Below are positions 19,806-31,888 of a stretch of DNA of 64,000 nt, in pieces. Source of the stretch: Profftia tarda (GTDB lineage Bacteria > Pseudomonadota > Gammaproteobacteria > Enterobacterales > Enterobacteriaceae). The notes beneath the pieces are model-generated. The model did no database searches. It had not been told where the DNA came from and was given only the letters and a program-made list of their open reading frames with translations. The translations under genes and the position numbers were made by a program. Where the stretch lies: contig NZ_LR890047.1 of assembly GCF_904848675.1 (NCBI RefSeq), positions 496,001-560,000 on the forward strand, given 5' to 3'. Position 1 is the stretch's first letter, and each line of letters opens with the position of its first letter.

Positions 19806-21740
19806 AATGTTTCTTTACTACTTTTTTCAAGAATAGGTATCTATTCCATTGATAAAAAAGAATGCATGATTCTGATTTCTCCAAAAATGTCAGCGTTATG
19901 ATTTGATTTGAACTTCTGCTGTTATCTATGATGCTTAATATACTAAAATATCTTATTTTCATAAATTCGCTTATTTTGATATTATTGCAATTAATAATAT
20001 CCATATAATCTTGCAGATTAGTTAGTCTTGCTGTAGACACAATATAAATAAATATATTACTTCTTATCTGTTTATATCTATATTTCAAAAACTAAATGTT
20101 GATTATATATTTTATATTTGCTATGCAATTTTCTAGGAATAAGCAAGCGCAAGCTATAGATTAGCTATGGCAATAAGAGATGCTTGCTAAAAATAGAAAA
20201 ACTATTTTATATTATTCTTCTTCTCTATTTCTAAATTAATTTAATAAATAAAATAATCGATTATAAGTTATCTTAGCATCTAAAATGCTAGTCATTTTAA
20301 AAATATTTAAAATACCTACTATTTATTTAAATAAAATTTTAAAAGGATATTTAGTATATTATTAATAGAATTTAATTACTTCATGCACTAGCCTTTAATA
20401 GAGTAAACGTTATGTAAAACTTTATTTAGATGATAGTATAAATTATAAAATATTTTTATAAATGATTTATTTTATAAAATTATAGTTTTGTCGTAAAATA
20501 TAAAAGATATTACGAGGATATAAGATAAGGTAGTGAAAGCCATAAACTTACGGTTAGGTCCTGCCTATGTAATGAATCTGTGATCTATCTAACTGTGCTA
20601 GTAAGTACAATGATAGCCTTATAATTCCGTTTAGATATAATCTTTAATGACTACATTTAAAAATTTTAATTACTGAATTAACTTTATTAAATTACCTCAA
20701 AAATTAGACTAGATGATTTAATTATTGACGGGAACTTAGAGTGCTCGAACTTTATTATACCCATCAGTAGTATTCCTATCAAGAAAGATGTTTCACTTTG
20801 CGCTTAGAAGTTGCAAGAGGTCTTCGTACACTCTTGAGAATTAATAGAACTATAATTAAATATTCTTATTTCTCTTAAATGGTAGTGTAGTCTAAAGATG
20901 TTCAATGTTTCCTTGAAACTCACATTTTAGTTTGCTCGTTTATTTTGATTGATAGCACCTAACGGCTATCCGGTTTTATTGAACGATCAATTTAAAACCA
21001 GCAATAACAAAAAAATTATTTAAAAATATGTTGTAGCATCAGATTCATTTTAATAACTTAAATATATGAAAATATCTGTTACTAATGTATCGTTTTATAG
21101 AGATACTATTCATATCTTCGTTGAACATAACTAGTGTATTATTAAAAGATGGCATAATACTCTGCATTAGCATGTTATTAAATAATTTATTAATTTTTCT
21201 GATACTGAATAAGATAACATCTATCATTATGTTATTACTATTTATTTTCTTCATTCATGAATTTTCTTAATAAGAATCTTCATAATTTATGTATTACACT
21301 ACGATCTGATAAACATTTTTAGGTAAATTAAGTACAATAGTACATAGGTTTAAGAATAATTCTGCTAATCGCATCAATTAGCTGTGTTTAATAATCGTTA
21401 TACTTTACGGATTTTTATTAGCATGATTTATTCAACGACACGAATAATATCAATAAATATTTGATAAATTTATAGTAGTATACTCAAGCAAGCAGGAGAA
21501 GTAGTGATTTTGCCTTTTATCTGTGTATTTTATAACCTTGCATTGGTATCATATTTATAATAAGAATAGCTGAATACGCATTATATATCCCAGTGAAGTC
21601 GATAATTTTAAACACAAAATACCTAGTGATAACGAAGTACTCTAAAACTAATAAATATACGTCACTATAAATATTAGTTAGGCGTCAGAGGGCATGATCA
21701 GTAAAACAATTCGTTATTTCATTCTGAGCTGGTAAACTAA
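19806..21740. other. 1.9 kb eroded spacer between mltC and msbA
   Basis: Mostly very AT-rich. E. coli has ycaI (comEC) upstream of msbA; I cannot recognise it. Two patches (20515-20640 and 20730-20880) are clearly richer in GC, and the second is open for about 35 codons after an in-frame TAG at 20768. They may be the last readable pieces of a lost gene. Confidence 0.45.
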
Positions 21741-23489
21741 ATGTTGAATGACAAATATCTTTCTAGCTGGCAAACATTTTGTCGCTTATGGCCATCTATA
21801 TCTCCTTTTAAGGGATGTCTAATTATTTCTTCTATTGCTTTAGTTATTAATGCAGGCAGTGATGCCTACCTTCTCTCATTGTTAAAGCCATTATTGGATG
21901 ATAGTATTGGGAATACAGGAATTGATATTCTTAAATGGATGCCTGTGATTGTAATTGGACTAATGATTGTTCGTGGATTTTCTGGTTTTATTTCTAGCTA
22001 TTCTGTCTCTTGGGTTGCAGGTAAAGTAGTCCTGAATATGCGTAGTCGTTTATTTAGCCACATCATGGGTATGCCGGTTTCATTTTTTGATCAACAGTCT
22101 ACAGGTACTTTGCTCTCTCGGATTACGTATGACTCTGATCAAGTTGCCTCTTCTTCATCAGATGCTTTGATTACTGTAGTGCGTGAAGGTGCTTCTATAA
22201 TTGCTCTATTCTGCATGATGTTTTATTATAGTTGGCAACTCTCTCTTATTCTTATATTTATTGCTCCAGTGGTTTCTATTACCATTCGTGTAGTATCGAA
22301 AAGATTTCTGAATATAAGTAATAATATGCAGAATATCATGGGCACTTTAGCCACTAATGCTGAGCAGATGTTAAAAGGGCATAAAGAAGTGCTTATTTTT
22401 GGTGGCCAAGAGTTAGAGAGTAAACGTTTCGATAAAACTAGCAACTGGATGCGACAGCAAAATATGAAGATGGTTGCTGCTTCTTCTGTTTCGGATCCTG
22501 TTATTCAATTGATAGCGTCTTTTGCGTTGGCTTTCGTGCTTTATGCCGCTAGTGTTCCATCCGTTATGAAAACCTTAACCGCAGGTACCATTACAGTTGT
22601 ATTCTCCTCAATGATTGCATTGATGCGTCCCCTGAAATCATTAACTAACGTAAATGTTAAATTCCAGCGCGGTATGGCGGCTTGCCAATCCCTATTTGCT
22701 ATTTTAGATTTAGAACAGGAAAAAGATACCGGTAAACTAGAGGTTGACCGTGTAAAAGGAGATGTTGAATTCCGTAATGTCACATTTATCTATAATGGAA
22801 AATGCATGCCAGCGCTAAAAAATGTGAGTTTTACAATTCCAGCTAACAAAACTGTAGCTTTAGTTGGGCGTTCAGGTTCAGGTAAATCAACCATCGCCAA
22901 TTTACTAACGCGTTTCTATGATCTACAAGAGGGCCAGATTCTTCTGGATAGTTACGATTTGCGTGATTATAAGCTTAGTGCTTTGCGCAATCAGGTTGCT
23001 CTAGTTTCTCAAAATGTCTATTTATTTAACGATACTATCGCAAATAATATCGCCTATGCACGTCATGAAGTTTATAGTCGTAAACAAATTGAAGAAGCTG
23101 CTCGCATGGCTTGTGCAATAGATTTTATTCGACAAATGGATGATGGTTTAGATACCTTAATTGGCGAAAATGGTGTTTTACTTTCTGGCGGACAACGTCA
23201 AAGAATTGCAATTGCTCGTGCATTATTACGCAATAGCCCAGTTTTAATTCTTGATGAGGCTACCTCTGCATTAGATACTAAATCTGAGCGTGCTATTCAG
23301 TCTGCGCTAAATGAACTCCAGAAAAATCGTACTTCACTGGTTATTGCTCACCGCCTGTCTACTATAGAAAAAGCTGATGAGATCATTGTGCTTGAAGATG
23401 GATATATTGTTGAACGAGGAGATCATGATTTACTATTATCTAATAATGGTACTTATGCACAATTGCATAAGTTGCAGTTCGGTCAGTGA
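21741..23489 (+). CDS. msbA: Lipid A export ATP-binding/permease protein MsbA
   Basis: Homodimeric ABC exporter that flips lipid A-core across the inner membrane. 582 residues, identical in length to E. coli. An N-terminal six-helix transmembrane domain (about 1-320) contains the MPVSFFDQQSTGTLLSRITYDSDQ intracellular region. The C-terminal ATPase has Walker A GRSGSGKS at 376-383, Q-loop VSQNVYLF, signature LSGGQRQR, Walker B LILDEAT and the H-loop IAHRLS. It overlaps lpxK by 4 bp, so the two are translationally coupled. Retention argues that LPS is still exported. Confidence 0.99.
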   Translation: MLNDKYLSSWQTFCRLWPSISPFKGCLIISSIALVINAGSDAYLLSLLKPLLDDSIGNTGIDILKWMPVIVIGLMIVRGFSGFISSYSVSWVAGKVVLNMRSRLFSHIMGMPVSFFDQQSTGTLLSRITYDSDQVASSSSDALITVVREGASIIALFCMMFYYSWQLSLILIFIAPVVSITIRVVSKRFLNISNNMQNIMGTLATNAEQMLKGHKEVLIFGGQELESKRFDKTSNWMRQQNMKMVAASSVSDPVIQLIASFALAFVLYAASVPSVMKTLTAGTITVVFSSMIALMRPLKSLTNVNVKFQRGMAACQSLFAILDLEQEKDTGKLEVDRVKGDVEFRNVTFIYNGKCMPALKNVSFTIPANKTVALVGRSGSGKSTIANLLTRFYDLQEGQILLDSYDLRDYKLSALRNQVALVSQNVYLFNDTIANNIAYARHEVYSRKQIEEAARMACAIDFIRQMDDGLDTLIGENGVLLSGGQRQRIAIARALLRNSPVLILDEATSALDTKSERAIQSALNELQKNRTSLVIAHRLSTIEKADEIIVLEDGYIVERGDHDLLLSNNGTYAQLHKLQFGQ

Positions 23490-24466
23490 TTGAACAAATA
23501 TGGTCTGGAAAATATCGGATATATCTGCTCTTACTGCCGTTCTCGTGGTTCTACGGTTTATTAAGTAAGATACGCTACTTTTGCTATTGTGCAACATTGC
23601 TAAAAAGCTGGAAAGCTCCTTGTCCTGTAGTTGTAGTAGGCAATCTAACTGTGGGAGGTAATGGTAAAACACCTTTTGTTATCTGGCTAGTAGAGCAGTT
23701 ACAAGCTAAGGGGCTACGAGTTGGTGTTGTATCAAGAGGTTATAGAGGTAATTCTCGGCGTTATCCGATCTTATTAAACATGAACACGCTAACATCACAT
23801 GCAGGAGACGAACCCGTGCTTATCTATCAACGCACATCTGCTATCGTTGCTGTTGCCCCTAAGCGTAGTGATGCTGTAAAAGAAATTCTAAAACATTCTG
23901 CTGTTGATATTATAATTACTGATGACGGCTTACAGCATTATTCTCTGGCGAGAGACATGGAGCTGGTCTTGGTGGATGGCGTACGCCGTTTTGGTAACGG
24001 CTGGTGGTTGCCTGCTGGACCAATGCGAGAAAGAGCTAGTCGTTTGCTTTCTGTGGATGCAGTTATTACTAATGGTGGCCATCCCTCTTTAGGGGAAATT
24101 CCTATGAAGCTAATTGGTAACACTGTGGTTAATATGCAAACTGGCGAGAGATGTGCTCCTCATTCATTAATGCGATCTGTAGCTATGGCAGGTATCGGTC
24201 ATCCTACTAGGTTTTTTTCTGCGTTAAATCAACTCGGAATCTCCGTTTCTAGTGTTATTGCTTTTTCTGATCATAAGAAATATGATATTGCTTTATTAAA
24301 ATCCCTAACGCCCGAAAATCAGCCACTAATAATGACTGAAAAAGATGCAGTTAAATGTCGTTATTTTGCTCAATCTAACTGGTGGTACTTGCCTGTAAGT
24401 GCTTTTATACCTTGTAAAGCGGCTAATCAATTATTAACAAAAATTACAGCACTCATTATAAAATAG
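23486..24466 (+). CDS. lpxK: Tetraacyldisaccharide 4'-kinase
   Basis: Inner-membrane kinase that adds the 4'-phosphate to the lipid A disaccharide, the sixth step of lipid A synthesis. 326 residues (E. coli 328). An N-terminal membrane-anchoring hydrophobic segment (about 10-30) precedes Walker A GNLTVGGNGKTP, then DDGLQHY, DGVRRFGNGWWLPAGPMRE and MTEKDAVKC. It starts with GTG, inside the GTGA overlap with the msbA stop; MIEQIWSGKY matches the family start. In relatives kdsB follows nearby, but it is not visible here. Confidence 0.97.
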   Translation: MIEQIWSGKYRIYLLLLPFSWFYGLLSKIRYFCYCATLLKSWKAPCPVVVVGNLTVGGNGKTPFVIWLVEQLQAKGLRVGVVSRGYRGNSRRYPILLNMNTLTSHAGDEPVLIYQRTSAIVAVAPKRSDAVKEILKHSAVDIIITDDGLQHYSLARDMELVLVDGVRRFGNGWWLPAGPMRERASRLLSVDAVITNGGHPSLGEIPMKLIGNTVVNMQTGERCAPHSLMRSVAMAGIGHPTRFFSALNQLGISVSSVIAFSDHKKYDIALLKSLTPENQPLIMTEKDAVKCRYFAQSNWWYLPVSAFIPCKAANQLLTKITALIIK

Positions 24467-24763
24467 CATGGATATCAATAAATATATTCAATTTTTAATC
24501 AAAATAGTTTCATTTTGAAATCATTAGATATTCTTTTTAAAAGAAATTACTTGCTCATTATCTATCTTTATGAGTAAATGTTATTGGCCTATGATATAAA
24601 CCTATTTATGTACGACATGAGATAAAGAAGTTCCTACTTAAGATATTATCCTCTAATTCTTTTTGTTAGACGAACCACCTTCTTAGTGCCATCCATAAGT
24701 ATTTTTATTAGTGAGGTCTTTACGCCTTAGGGCAATTTTAATTAAGTTATAAAGGTAATACAA

Positions 24764-24973
24764 ATGACTAAGAAGACCGGTCAGGTGAAATGGTTTAACG
24801 AAAGTAAAGGTTTTGGTTTTATCGAACAGCAAGACGGTAGCAAAGATGTATTCGTCCATTTTTCTGCTATTGCTAGTGAAGGTTTTAAAACTTTGGCTGA
24901 AGGTCAGCGCGTAGAATACACTATTCAAGACAGTCCTCGTGGTCCTGCTGCGGCAAATGTAGTAGCTTTGTAA
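24764..24973 (+). CDS. cspE: Cold shock-like protein (CspE/CspC type)
   Basis: 69-residue single cold-shock domain that binds single-stranded RNA/DNA and melts mRNA structure. RNP1 KGFGFI and RNP2 VFVHF are intact (MTKKTGQVKWFNESKGFGFI...). AAGG lies 8 bp upstream of the ATG. A leader of about 290 bp follows lpxK, and its last 100 bp are unusually GC-rich for a spacer, suggesting a structured 5' UTR. A clear terminator lies about 95 bp after the stop. CspE and CspC cannot be separated with certainty by eye. Confidence 0.93.
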   Translation: MTKKTGQVKWFNESKGFGFIEQQDGSKDVFVHFSAIASEGFKTLAEGQRVEYTIQDSPRGPAAANVVAL

Positions 24974-25067
24974 TATCTTATAGAATAGTTATTTTAAAAT
25001 TAAATGGATTGTTCTTGCAGAATGCACCGGTTATTTGAATAAGAACTTAATATTCAGTAGTAAGACT

Positions 25068-25101
25068 TAAGAGCCCGTCAATGGACAGGCTCTTATTTTA
25101 A
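25068..25101 (+). terminator. Intrinsic terminator of the cold-shock gene
   Basis: Stem TAAGAGCCCGTC / GACAGGCTCTTA with a 4-nt loop (AATG) and one C-A mismatch, followed by TTTTA. It is GC-rich in the middle, 95 bp after the cspE stop. The best canonical terminator in the window. Confidence 0.85.
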
Positions 25102-28100
25102 TAATATTTAATATAGTTTTAAAGATATAACCTTAATAAGAACTAAATACGTAAAATTTTCAACTACCATAAAAAATGGATATAAATATTAAGTTTAATA
25201 GCATACGCAATCCCTAATATAATCTGGTACAGATGGTTTGATAGTTTATATTTTTGATTAAGAGTATAATATTTTATGGTCTTGTCTTAAATGCTTGTGT
25301 AATAAAAATTTTAAAAATAGTACTACATCTTAAATGTATTTATGTAGTCTTAATATTAAGGATGCAGACATCATTTCTTCTTCAGTATTACTAAATAATA
25401 AGATGTATTTCCTAAGTATATTGATTCTATTTTTATTATACTGCATGCTCTTTTAAAAATTAAGTGTGTTTAACTATAAAATGGCTTATAATTAATAATG
25501 ATGTTAACTAGATGACTATATATTATTTCTATCTGGATTTATATTTGTACATAGAGCACTAGGAGAAGGAAGTTTGTTTATCATGATGATATAAAATAGT
25601 ATTTGTATTGCACCTGTCTTAAAGCATAATTTTTTATTTACTTTTATCATTTTGCAATCTCTGAATTGTATCAACTCATGATATTCTATATTAAGGTTAA
25701 TGCCAAACATTTTTAGTACAGACTCTTGATGTTATTATCTAATTTGTAATTCTAATATTTCATATATTACCTAGAATTTTACCGCTACATTGATCTTGAC
25801 TAATCAGAGCGAAAGATAAACATCTATGATTAATCTAAAAATACTGTAATATATTATAACCATTTTGGTTGTGTAATAATTATTAAACCATTTGCTATCA
25901 ACAGAAACTACAGCAGTTCAAAACATGATGCAATATAGTCTTAAAGACTATCTGCTGATCTGATACTCTTGAGTGATATTATATCTAGCCCATGATAGTG
26001 TTGTATTATTGGTTATTCTGATATAAAAAGAAGAAAATGATTGTTATCAATTTTCCATATATTTGCGTTCTGGAATAGTATTAATTTTTTATCCGCATAA
26101 GCTAATCTTGCATGACTGTTTATTATTACTTATTAGTTGATATTAACTTCTTATTTTTACAAATTTTTATTTTAAATTACATTACATATAATCATACCTA
26201 CTTATAAGGTAAGTACTTGATAATATATTTAAGCAGAGCTAAGCGTTTTAGACATTCACGTCTGTTCTTATCAAACATTCTAAAACATCTTCAAGGAAGA
26301 TTAAGAACATTGTTTTATTTGAAAATATACTGTGCATCACAAATAAGTCATCATAATCAATTATAGCGATTGCTAAAAAGTCAATGATTCTTATTTAAGT
26401 AATAAATATAAGACAGATCTTGAAATACAAGTAAGTTCTTTCGATATTATGTCGGCTGCTTTGTTGAGGTATATTAATTGTCTAATATCTTTATTGTTAA
26501 TAAAATTAAGGGCTGCTCTAAGCAGAATTAAATTACTATAGTAGTTATAATGTTTATATTATCATGATTTTTGGAATATGTGTGTTCCAATTAAGCACCT
26601 TGTGTTATCATATTTATATAATAATACTGTTAATATGTGATAACTATGAATTCAGATCAGGATAATATCCTATTTCAGACATCTAAGATGTGGAATCTTT
26701 TTCTTTTTGCAAAACATGCAAAGCGAATAAATCAGAATAAGTTCCTAGATTTCTGGAATTATCCTAGACCTCAAATATTTATCCATCCTAATCTCTGTTA
26801 GAGATAGACTTATATCCTATATTACATTCTTATATTAGAGCTCTTAGTTAATAATAAATTTCTATATTTTGATTAATAGGAAATATTATTTATTTATCCT
26901 ATTATTTTCTTTTCTATTATTATCAAGACGTTTAAATATTCTTTTTTAAACAATAAAAAAATTACTGAAATTATATTTCACTATTCAACAGTAAGTCATA
27001 ATCTTTTATATAAAATGTATTAGAAAACATGTTTTATGCATTCAAGAATGCTTACTATCATAAAGTATCGTTAATTAGGATTCTCTGTTTTATAAATTTA
27101 TACTAAATGATAACAATTTAATTGTTTATATCAAAACATATTAGTTCAAGATATGAAAGGAGTAACTGGGTAAATATCTTTATTATTTGTGTATTATATG
27201 CTTTTATAGAACATAATAGTCTTTTATATTCAGCCTATATATCAGAAAAAGCGAGATATATTATTTATTTTATTTTCTGTAAATAAGCATAAATATTCTT
27301 ATAATGCGTCTATTGTGCAGAGAATACTTATCTTACAATAATAATATACTAAACTTTAGTTTTATCTCTTTTTATGCGTTTGATAAAAAGTAGTTATAAA
27401 ACTTAAGATGTTTTAAGAAGGATTAGATAAAATTTTTGTATAAAATTGCAAGATAACGTAATGTTAGTATATACATGCTTTTATTAAAATTATTTAAGAT
27501 GAAATACTATTTGCTGCTTTTAAGCTGATCTGCGTGAATGATCTTAACTAATAGTTTATGTGGTATAATTTATCTGTTAGATTCATATCAGTTGATTCAT
27601 ATTAATAAATTTTCTATCTTCTAAGCTTGGTATTTACAGTGAGATATTGCTTGTGCAGTATTTTACAATAGTGTTTCTTTTTTTTGATATTGATATCTAA
27701 AAAATTTGATGTCTATTATAAGATAGAGATCTTAATTGTTAAGCAATACCGCAATTTATTGATTAGATTACTACATATAAATGTGTTTTTATAGAATTGC
27801 TTATATCAATAGGTCTATTTTTAATTTCAGACCATACCAATAAAATAATACGTTCGTTTAATTTATATCATGGTTTCTATATCAATTTTCATGATAATAC
27901 CTCTTAAAAATTTGTTTACTTTAATATCTAATAAAAGCAAGGGAAAGTCTGTACGCTCATTGGCTACAATAAATAACAATCAGATGATTAGTCTTAATTT
28001 ATTATATCTTCTCTATAGGGATTAGTAATTAGTCATGTGTGAGTTTTTATCATGAGAATATTATTATTTTATACAAAATATTAGTTGCAGAATACATAGA

Positions 28101-28461
28101 TTATCATTTTGATTAAATAGATAGGGCTCTAATTAATTAGCTCTTTTTATCCTTAACCATTATAATGCATAACATAAGATTTGAAATAGATTATGATAGA
28201 ATCATAGATAAAATTTTTGTAAAACTTTATCTGATTTTTGAGAAAGATTGATCAAATATCCGCAAAATGCGATAATGCATACGATTATTAAAATCAGAAC
28301 TATTCATATACCAATACACAACTACTAAAAATATAAATATATAGTTCACTATATAAGTATAGCAGTATCATTTATTTCTTACCCAATCTCGGTTTATATC
28401 TAAGTCTTAGGTAGGAGCATAAAATACTATTTTTACAATATTAATGTTAAAAGGTGGTCTA
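25102..28461. other. 3.4 kb eroded spacer between cspE and rppH
   Basis: No sustained homology seen. It contains the small candidate ORF at 26646-26801 and otherwise AT-rich, stop-riddled DNA. No tRNA, IS element or clear terminator. Confidence 0.5.
26646..26801 (+). CDS. Small ORF of unknown identity, possible gene remnant
   Basis: A 51-codon ATG-TAG frame beginning MNSDQDNILFQTSKMWNLFL and ending PQIFIHPNLC. By my count it is 31% GC, higher than the surrounding spacer, and uses Trp, His, Pro and Arg codons rare in random AT-rich DNA. There is no Shine-Dalgarno, and a TAA lies in frame 15 bp upstream. I do not recognise the protein. It may be the last fragment of a decayed gene, a small functional gene, or chance. 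Confidence 0.3.
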   Translation: MNSDQDNILFQTSKMWNLFLFAKHAKRINQNKFLDFWNYPRPQIFIHPNLC

Positions 28462-28977
28462 GTGATAGATAATGATGGCTACCGCCCAAATGTAGGTATC
28501 GTAATTTGTAATAGCCAAGGACAGGTTTTTTGGGCCCGTCGTTTTGGGCAGAACTCTTGGCAGTTTCCTCAAGGAGGAATTAATCCTAGAGAAACTCACG
28601 AACAAGCAATGTACCGAGAACTATTTGAAGAAGTTGGATTGAAGGGCAAAGATGTACAAATTCTTGCGTCTACCAATGACTGGTTACGTTATAAAATACC
28701 TAAACGTTTAGTACGTTGGTATCAGAAGCCTGTATGTATCGGTCAAAAACAGCATTGGTTTTTGTTATATCTAAAATCTAATGAATCTGAGATAAACATG
28801 CAAAAGATTATTGCTCCTGAATTTGATTATTGGCGATGGGTGAGTTTCTGGTATCCCGTAAATCAAGTTGTTTCATTTAAAAGAGATGTTTATCGTAGTG
28901 TAATGAAAGAGTTTTCACCTATGGTTATGTCATTTAGAGATCTGGAATTGCTAAAAAGACGTATATATACTAGCTGA
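28462..28977 (+). CDS. rppH: RNA pyrophosphohydrolase RppH (NudH)
   Basis: Nudix hydrolase that removes pyrophosphate from the 5' end of mRNA, opening it to RNase E decay. 171 residues (E. coli 176). The Nudix box GGINPRETHEQAMYRELFEEVGL (GX5EX7REUXEEXGU) is complete. I place the start at the GTG at 28462 (IDNDGYRPNVGIVICN), preceded by AAGGTGG, rather than at the ATG six codons upstream. The C-terminal tail is shorter and altered. It stands alone: the usual neighbour ptsP is not seen. Retention shows that 5'-end-dependent mRNA turnover persists. Confidence 0.96.
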   Translation: MIDNDGYRPNVGIVICNSQGQVFWARRFGQNSWQFPQGGINPRETHEQAMYRELFEEVGLKGKDVQILASTNDWLRYKIPKRLVRWYQKPVCIGQKQHWFLLYLKSNESEINMQKIIAPEFDYWRWVSFWYPVNQVVSFKRDVYRSVMKEFSPMVMSFRDLELLKRRIYTS

Positions 28978-31306
28978 TCTTATCATATATTTGACTATAT
29001 TTAAAAATATAATTTTAGGTTTTTAGTTTTATACTTATCCTCAAGATACTGCGATTAAGATAGCAAATAATTAGTAATAATATTAATGATTATGCTTTGC
29101 AATACGACTGACTTTACTTGCTATAGTTTTAAACATGAAAATCATGACATATTATTCATCATATAATTGCTTTTAGCATATATTCCTTGTTAGAAAAAGA
29201 TGCAAGGAGGCATTCAATAGTTTAAGAAGCTCGGATTATGACTAATAATATTTTTAATTATTTCGATATTAAGATTATTTACGCTGCAATAAGGAAAGTG
29301 AATAATCAGGACTGTGTTCTGAGTAAATATTGATAGAAGTTATAAGAAGGTATACAATACGAGCAGTTATAATTTTATATGAAAAATACTATATTTTGTC
29401 TTAGCTCTTGTATTCTCTCCCCTTGTAACTTTTATCTATTAAACATAAATCATAGATATCTCCTACAGAAACATAACTACGATAAAACCTATACATATAG
29501 TTTTGATTATTAGGATAAAAATATTATATGCAGCACTTACATAAAAATCCAGCGCATAAAATAATCATGCTATTTTGCAAATTATAAATGTATGAAATTT
29601 GATTAGGTATTGCCTTTATCAATGTATTTATTCTACTCGGAATACTAATATATTTCTGATTGCCTTTAATATTTATATAATTACTAATAATAATCCTTCT
29701 TATGGAAAAGACTACCTTAGCCAGGTGATGACTTGACTAATAATATTCAAGTTTTGTTCACTCAAAATGCTAACGATTAATGCCTCATGTATCTTATCTA
29801 TTTTCATATAAGATCTTCTATGCTATTGAAAGTAGTTCTTACCTCTTTGAGGTTATAACTACAACACACTTTGCTTATTCTCTTCTTTAAGCAGAGTGAT
29901 TATCTGCTTTATACTATGAATTATTCAGGACATATTTGTAGTAATACTATCTTATCATTAACTATTTAGATTCCTAAATATCTATTTAAAATCAAGAATA
30001 GCTCTATATTTCTTACAGCTATAGGATAAAAATCCTACTTTTATTTAATATCTGAGCGCTTATTGCAAAACACAGTATTTGTTTTATCAATTTATTGAAA
30101 TTAAATAGCAGTGCCTTATAGCAACTATTACTGAATTAAAGTGTTTTTCAGCATCATGAATTTAATAGTATTTTATTCTATGAATTATTTAGATAATAAA
30201 AGTCTATAGTATATATACTTTATGTGAGAGCATTTTGCTGTAGACATTTTGATTCAAATTTAGGACGATTAGTTTTTAAATTTCTATTTTTATTGATATT
30301 ATAAGTTACCTGCAGAACTGCTTCACTTATATTATATATGATTTACGGCTCACTGTTATAGAGATAGTTTATGATTTTATGATACAAGAGCTCTTTTGAT
30401 CAAGGGCTAGCCACTAATATGTGAACTTATTAATCATCATTATATACCTCATTAATCTATAAGTCTTTCAGTCAACGGAATATCTCTCTCTAATAATAGT
30501 GATTTAACTCAAAAATTATTGAATATATTCTAATGAGCCATTAATCATTACTATGATATACTATACTGATTTTAGGCATGTTACATATCATTATGTTGTG
30601 GTCAGTAATTAATATATTAAAATTTTCTTTTTAGATGTACGTACTACATTTTTTTACTTAGCTACAGAAAATTTATTTAAGATATACAGTATTTAAAATT
30701 TTAGCGATTTATATATCCATAAATTATCTTTGTATTTTCTAAGAAAAAAGAAAAATTAAATTAATAATGATGATCATAGATAATGAATAAAGTATTCTAA
30801 AATACTCAAGAGATATAGCGATCGATATTTTATTGCTACAGTTAAGATCAGTATTCTATACTAAACAGAAGAATTAAGTTTTTCTAAAAAATAGTATTTG
30901 TTTCAAGCATAATATTAAATAATTAATATATTTTTATAAAATATATCCTTCAAGAAATAAGATTTACGAGTGGTAACATATTATGCTTTATAGATGAAAT
31001 ATCGAGCTATTAGTTATATTTTATATATGCTAAGTTAGCATCATAGATCAGTAAATATAACAGCAATAACAATCTTAACTAAATAATACTGCATTAGATA
31101 CTACAAGTCTAGCAATCTTGTAATAATATACGAATGCAAAATTTTCTCTTGATAAATTTATCATAGTTAAATTATAGATAACATTCGTCAAAATAGAGAA
31201 GCAGTTTATTGAATATTTATAGAGATATTTCAGGAACTTAAAGTAATAAGATGCTATATGACGTATTTTGTATCTCTTAATTCTATAGATGCAATGGAGA
31301 TAAAAT
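28978..31306. other. 2.3 kb eroded spacer between rppH and dcd
   Basis: AT-rich with no gene I can recognise; the E. coli flanks of these genes (ptsP, udk) are not visible. No RNA gene or strong hairpin found. Confidence 0.5.
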
Positions 31307-31888
31307 ATGAGACTTTGTGACCGTGATATCGAGGCCTGGCTAGATAGTGGTAAAATTATTATTTTACCTCGTCCACCGTTATATCGTGTGAATGGCGTTA
31401 CTGTTGATGTGCATTTAGGAAATAAATTTCGTGTTTTTCTTGGCCATAACGCTGCCTATATAGATCTAAGTGGGCCTAAGGATCAAGTATCTGAAGCATT
31501 AGAACAGATTATGAGTGAAGAGATTATTTTGAGTAAAGACAAGGTCTTTTTTTTACATCCTGGAGAACTGGCTCTTGCAGTAACACTAGAGTCAATAACT
31601 TTACCTAATGATTTAGTAGGTTGGTTAGATGGCCGTTCTTCACTTGCGCGCCTTGGCTTGATGGTGCATGTCACTGCACATCGAATTGATCCAGGTTGGA
31701 AGGGATCTATCGTTCTGGAATTCTATAATTCAGGCAAGATTCCTTTAGCTCTTCGTCCTGGTATGCCCATAGGAGCACTTAGTTTTGAGTGTTTATCTGG
31801 ACCTGCGTTGCGTCCTTATAATATTCGGCAAGATGCAAAATATTATGACCAGCAAGGTGTTGTTACCAGCCGTATTGATCAGGATTAA
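31307..31888 (+). CDS. dcd: dCTP deaminase
   Basis: Deaminates dCTP to dUTP, the main route to dUMP and thence dTTP in enterobacteria. 193 residues, same as E. coli. MRLCDRDIEAWLD start with GGAGA upstream. The conserved GRSSLARLGL, HVTAHRIDPGW and IVLEFYNSG (catalytic Glu) blocks are all intact. It works upstream of dut and thyA, which are not in this window. It is flanked on both sides by long dead spacers. Confidence 0.98.
   Translation: MRLCDRDIEAWLDSGKIIILPRPPLYRVNGVTVDVHLGNKFRVFLGHNAAYIDLSGPKDQVSEALEQIMSEEIILSKDKVFFLHPGELALAVTLESITLPNDLVGWLDGRSSLARLGLMVHVTAHRIDPGWKGSIVLEFYNSGKIPLALRPGMPIGALSFECLSGPALRPYNIRQDAKYYDQQGVVTSRIDQD

Noticed and set aside
20741..20880. Possible coding scrap upstream of msbA with one internal TAG
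   Set aside because: Looks somewhat protein-like after the stop, but I could not match it to any family, and the open length (about 35 codons) is within chance; mentioned only in the spacer entry.
21045..21270. Overlapping ORFs on both strands upstream of msbA
   Set aside because: Mirror-image hydrophobic frames in AT-rich DNA; neither has a start context or family resemblance.
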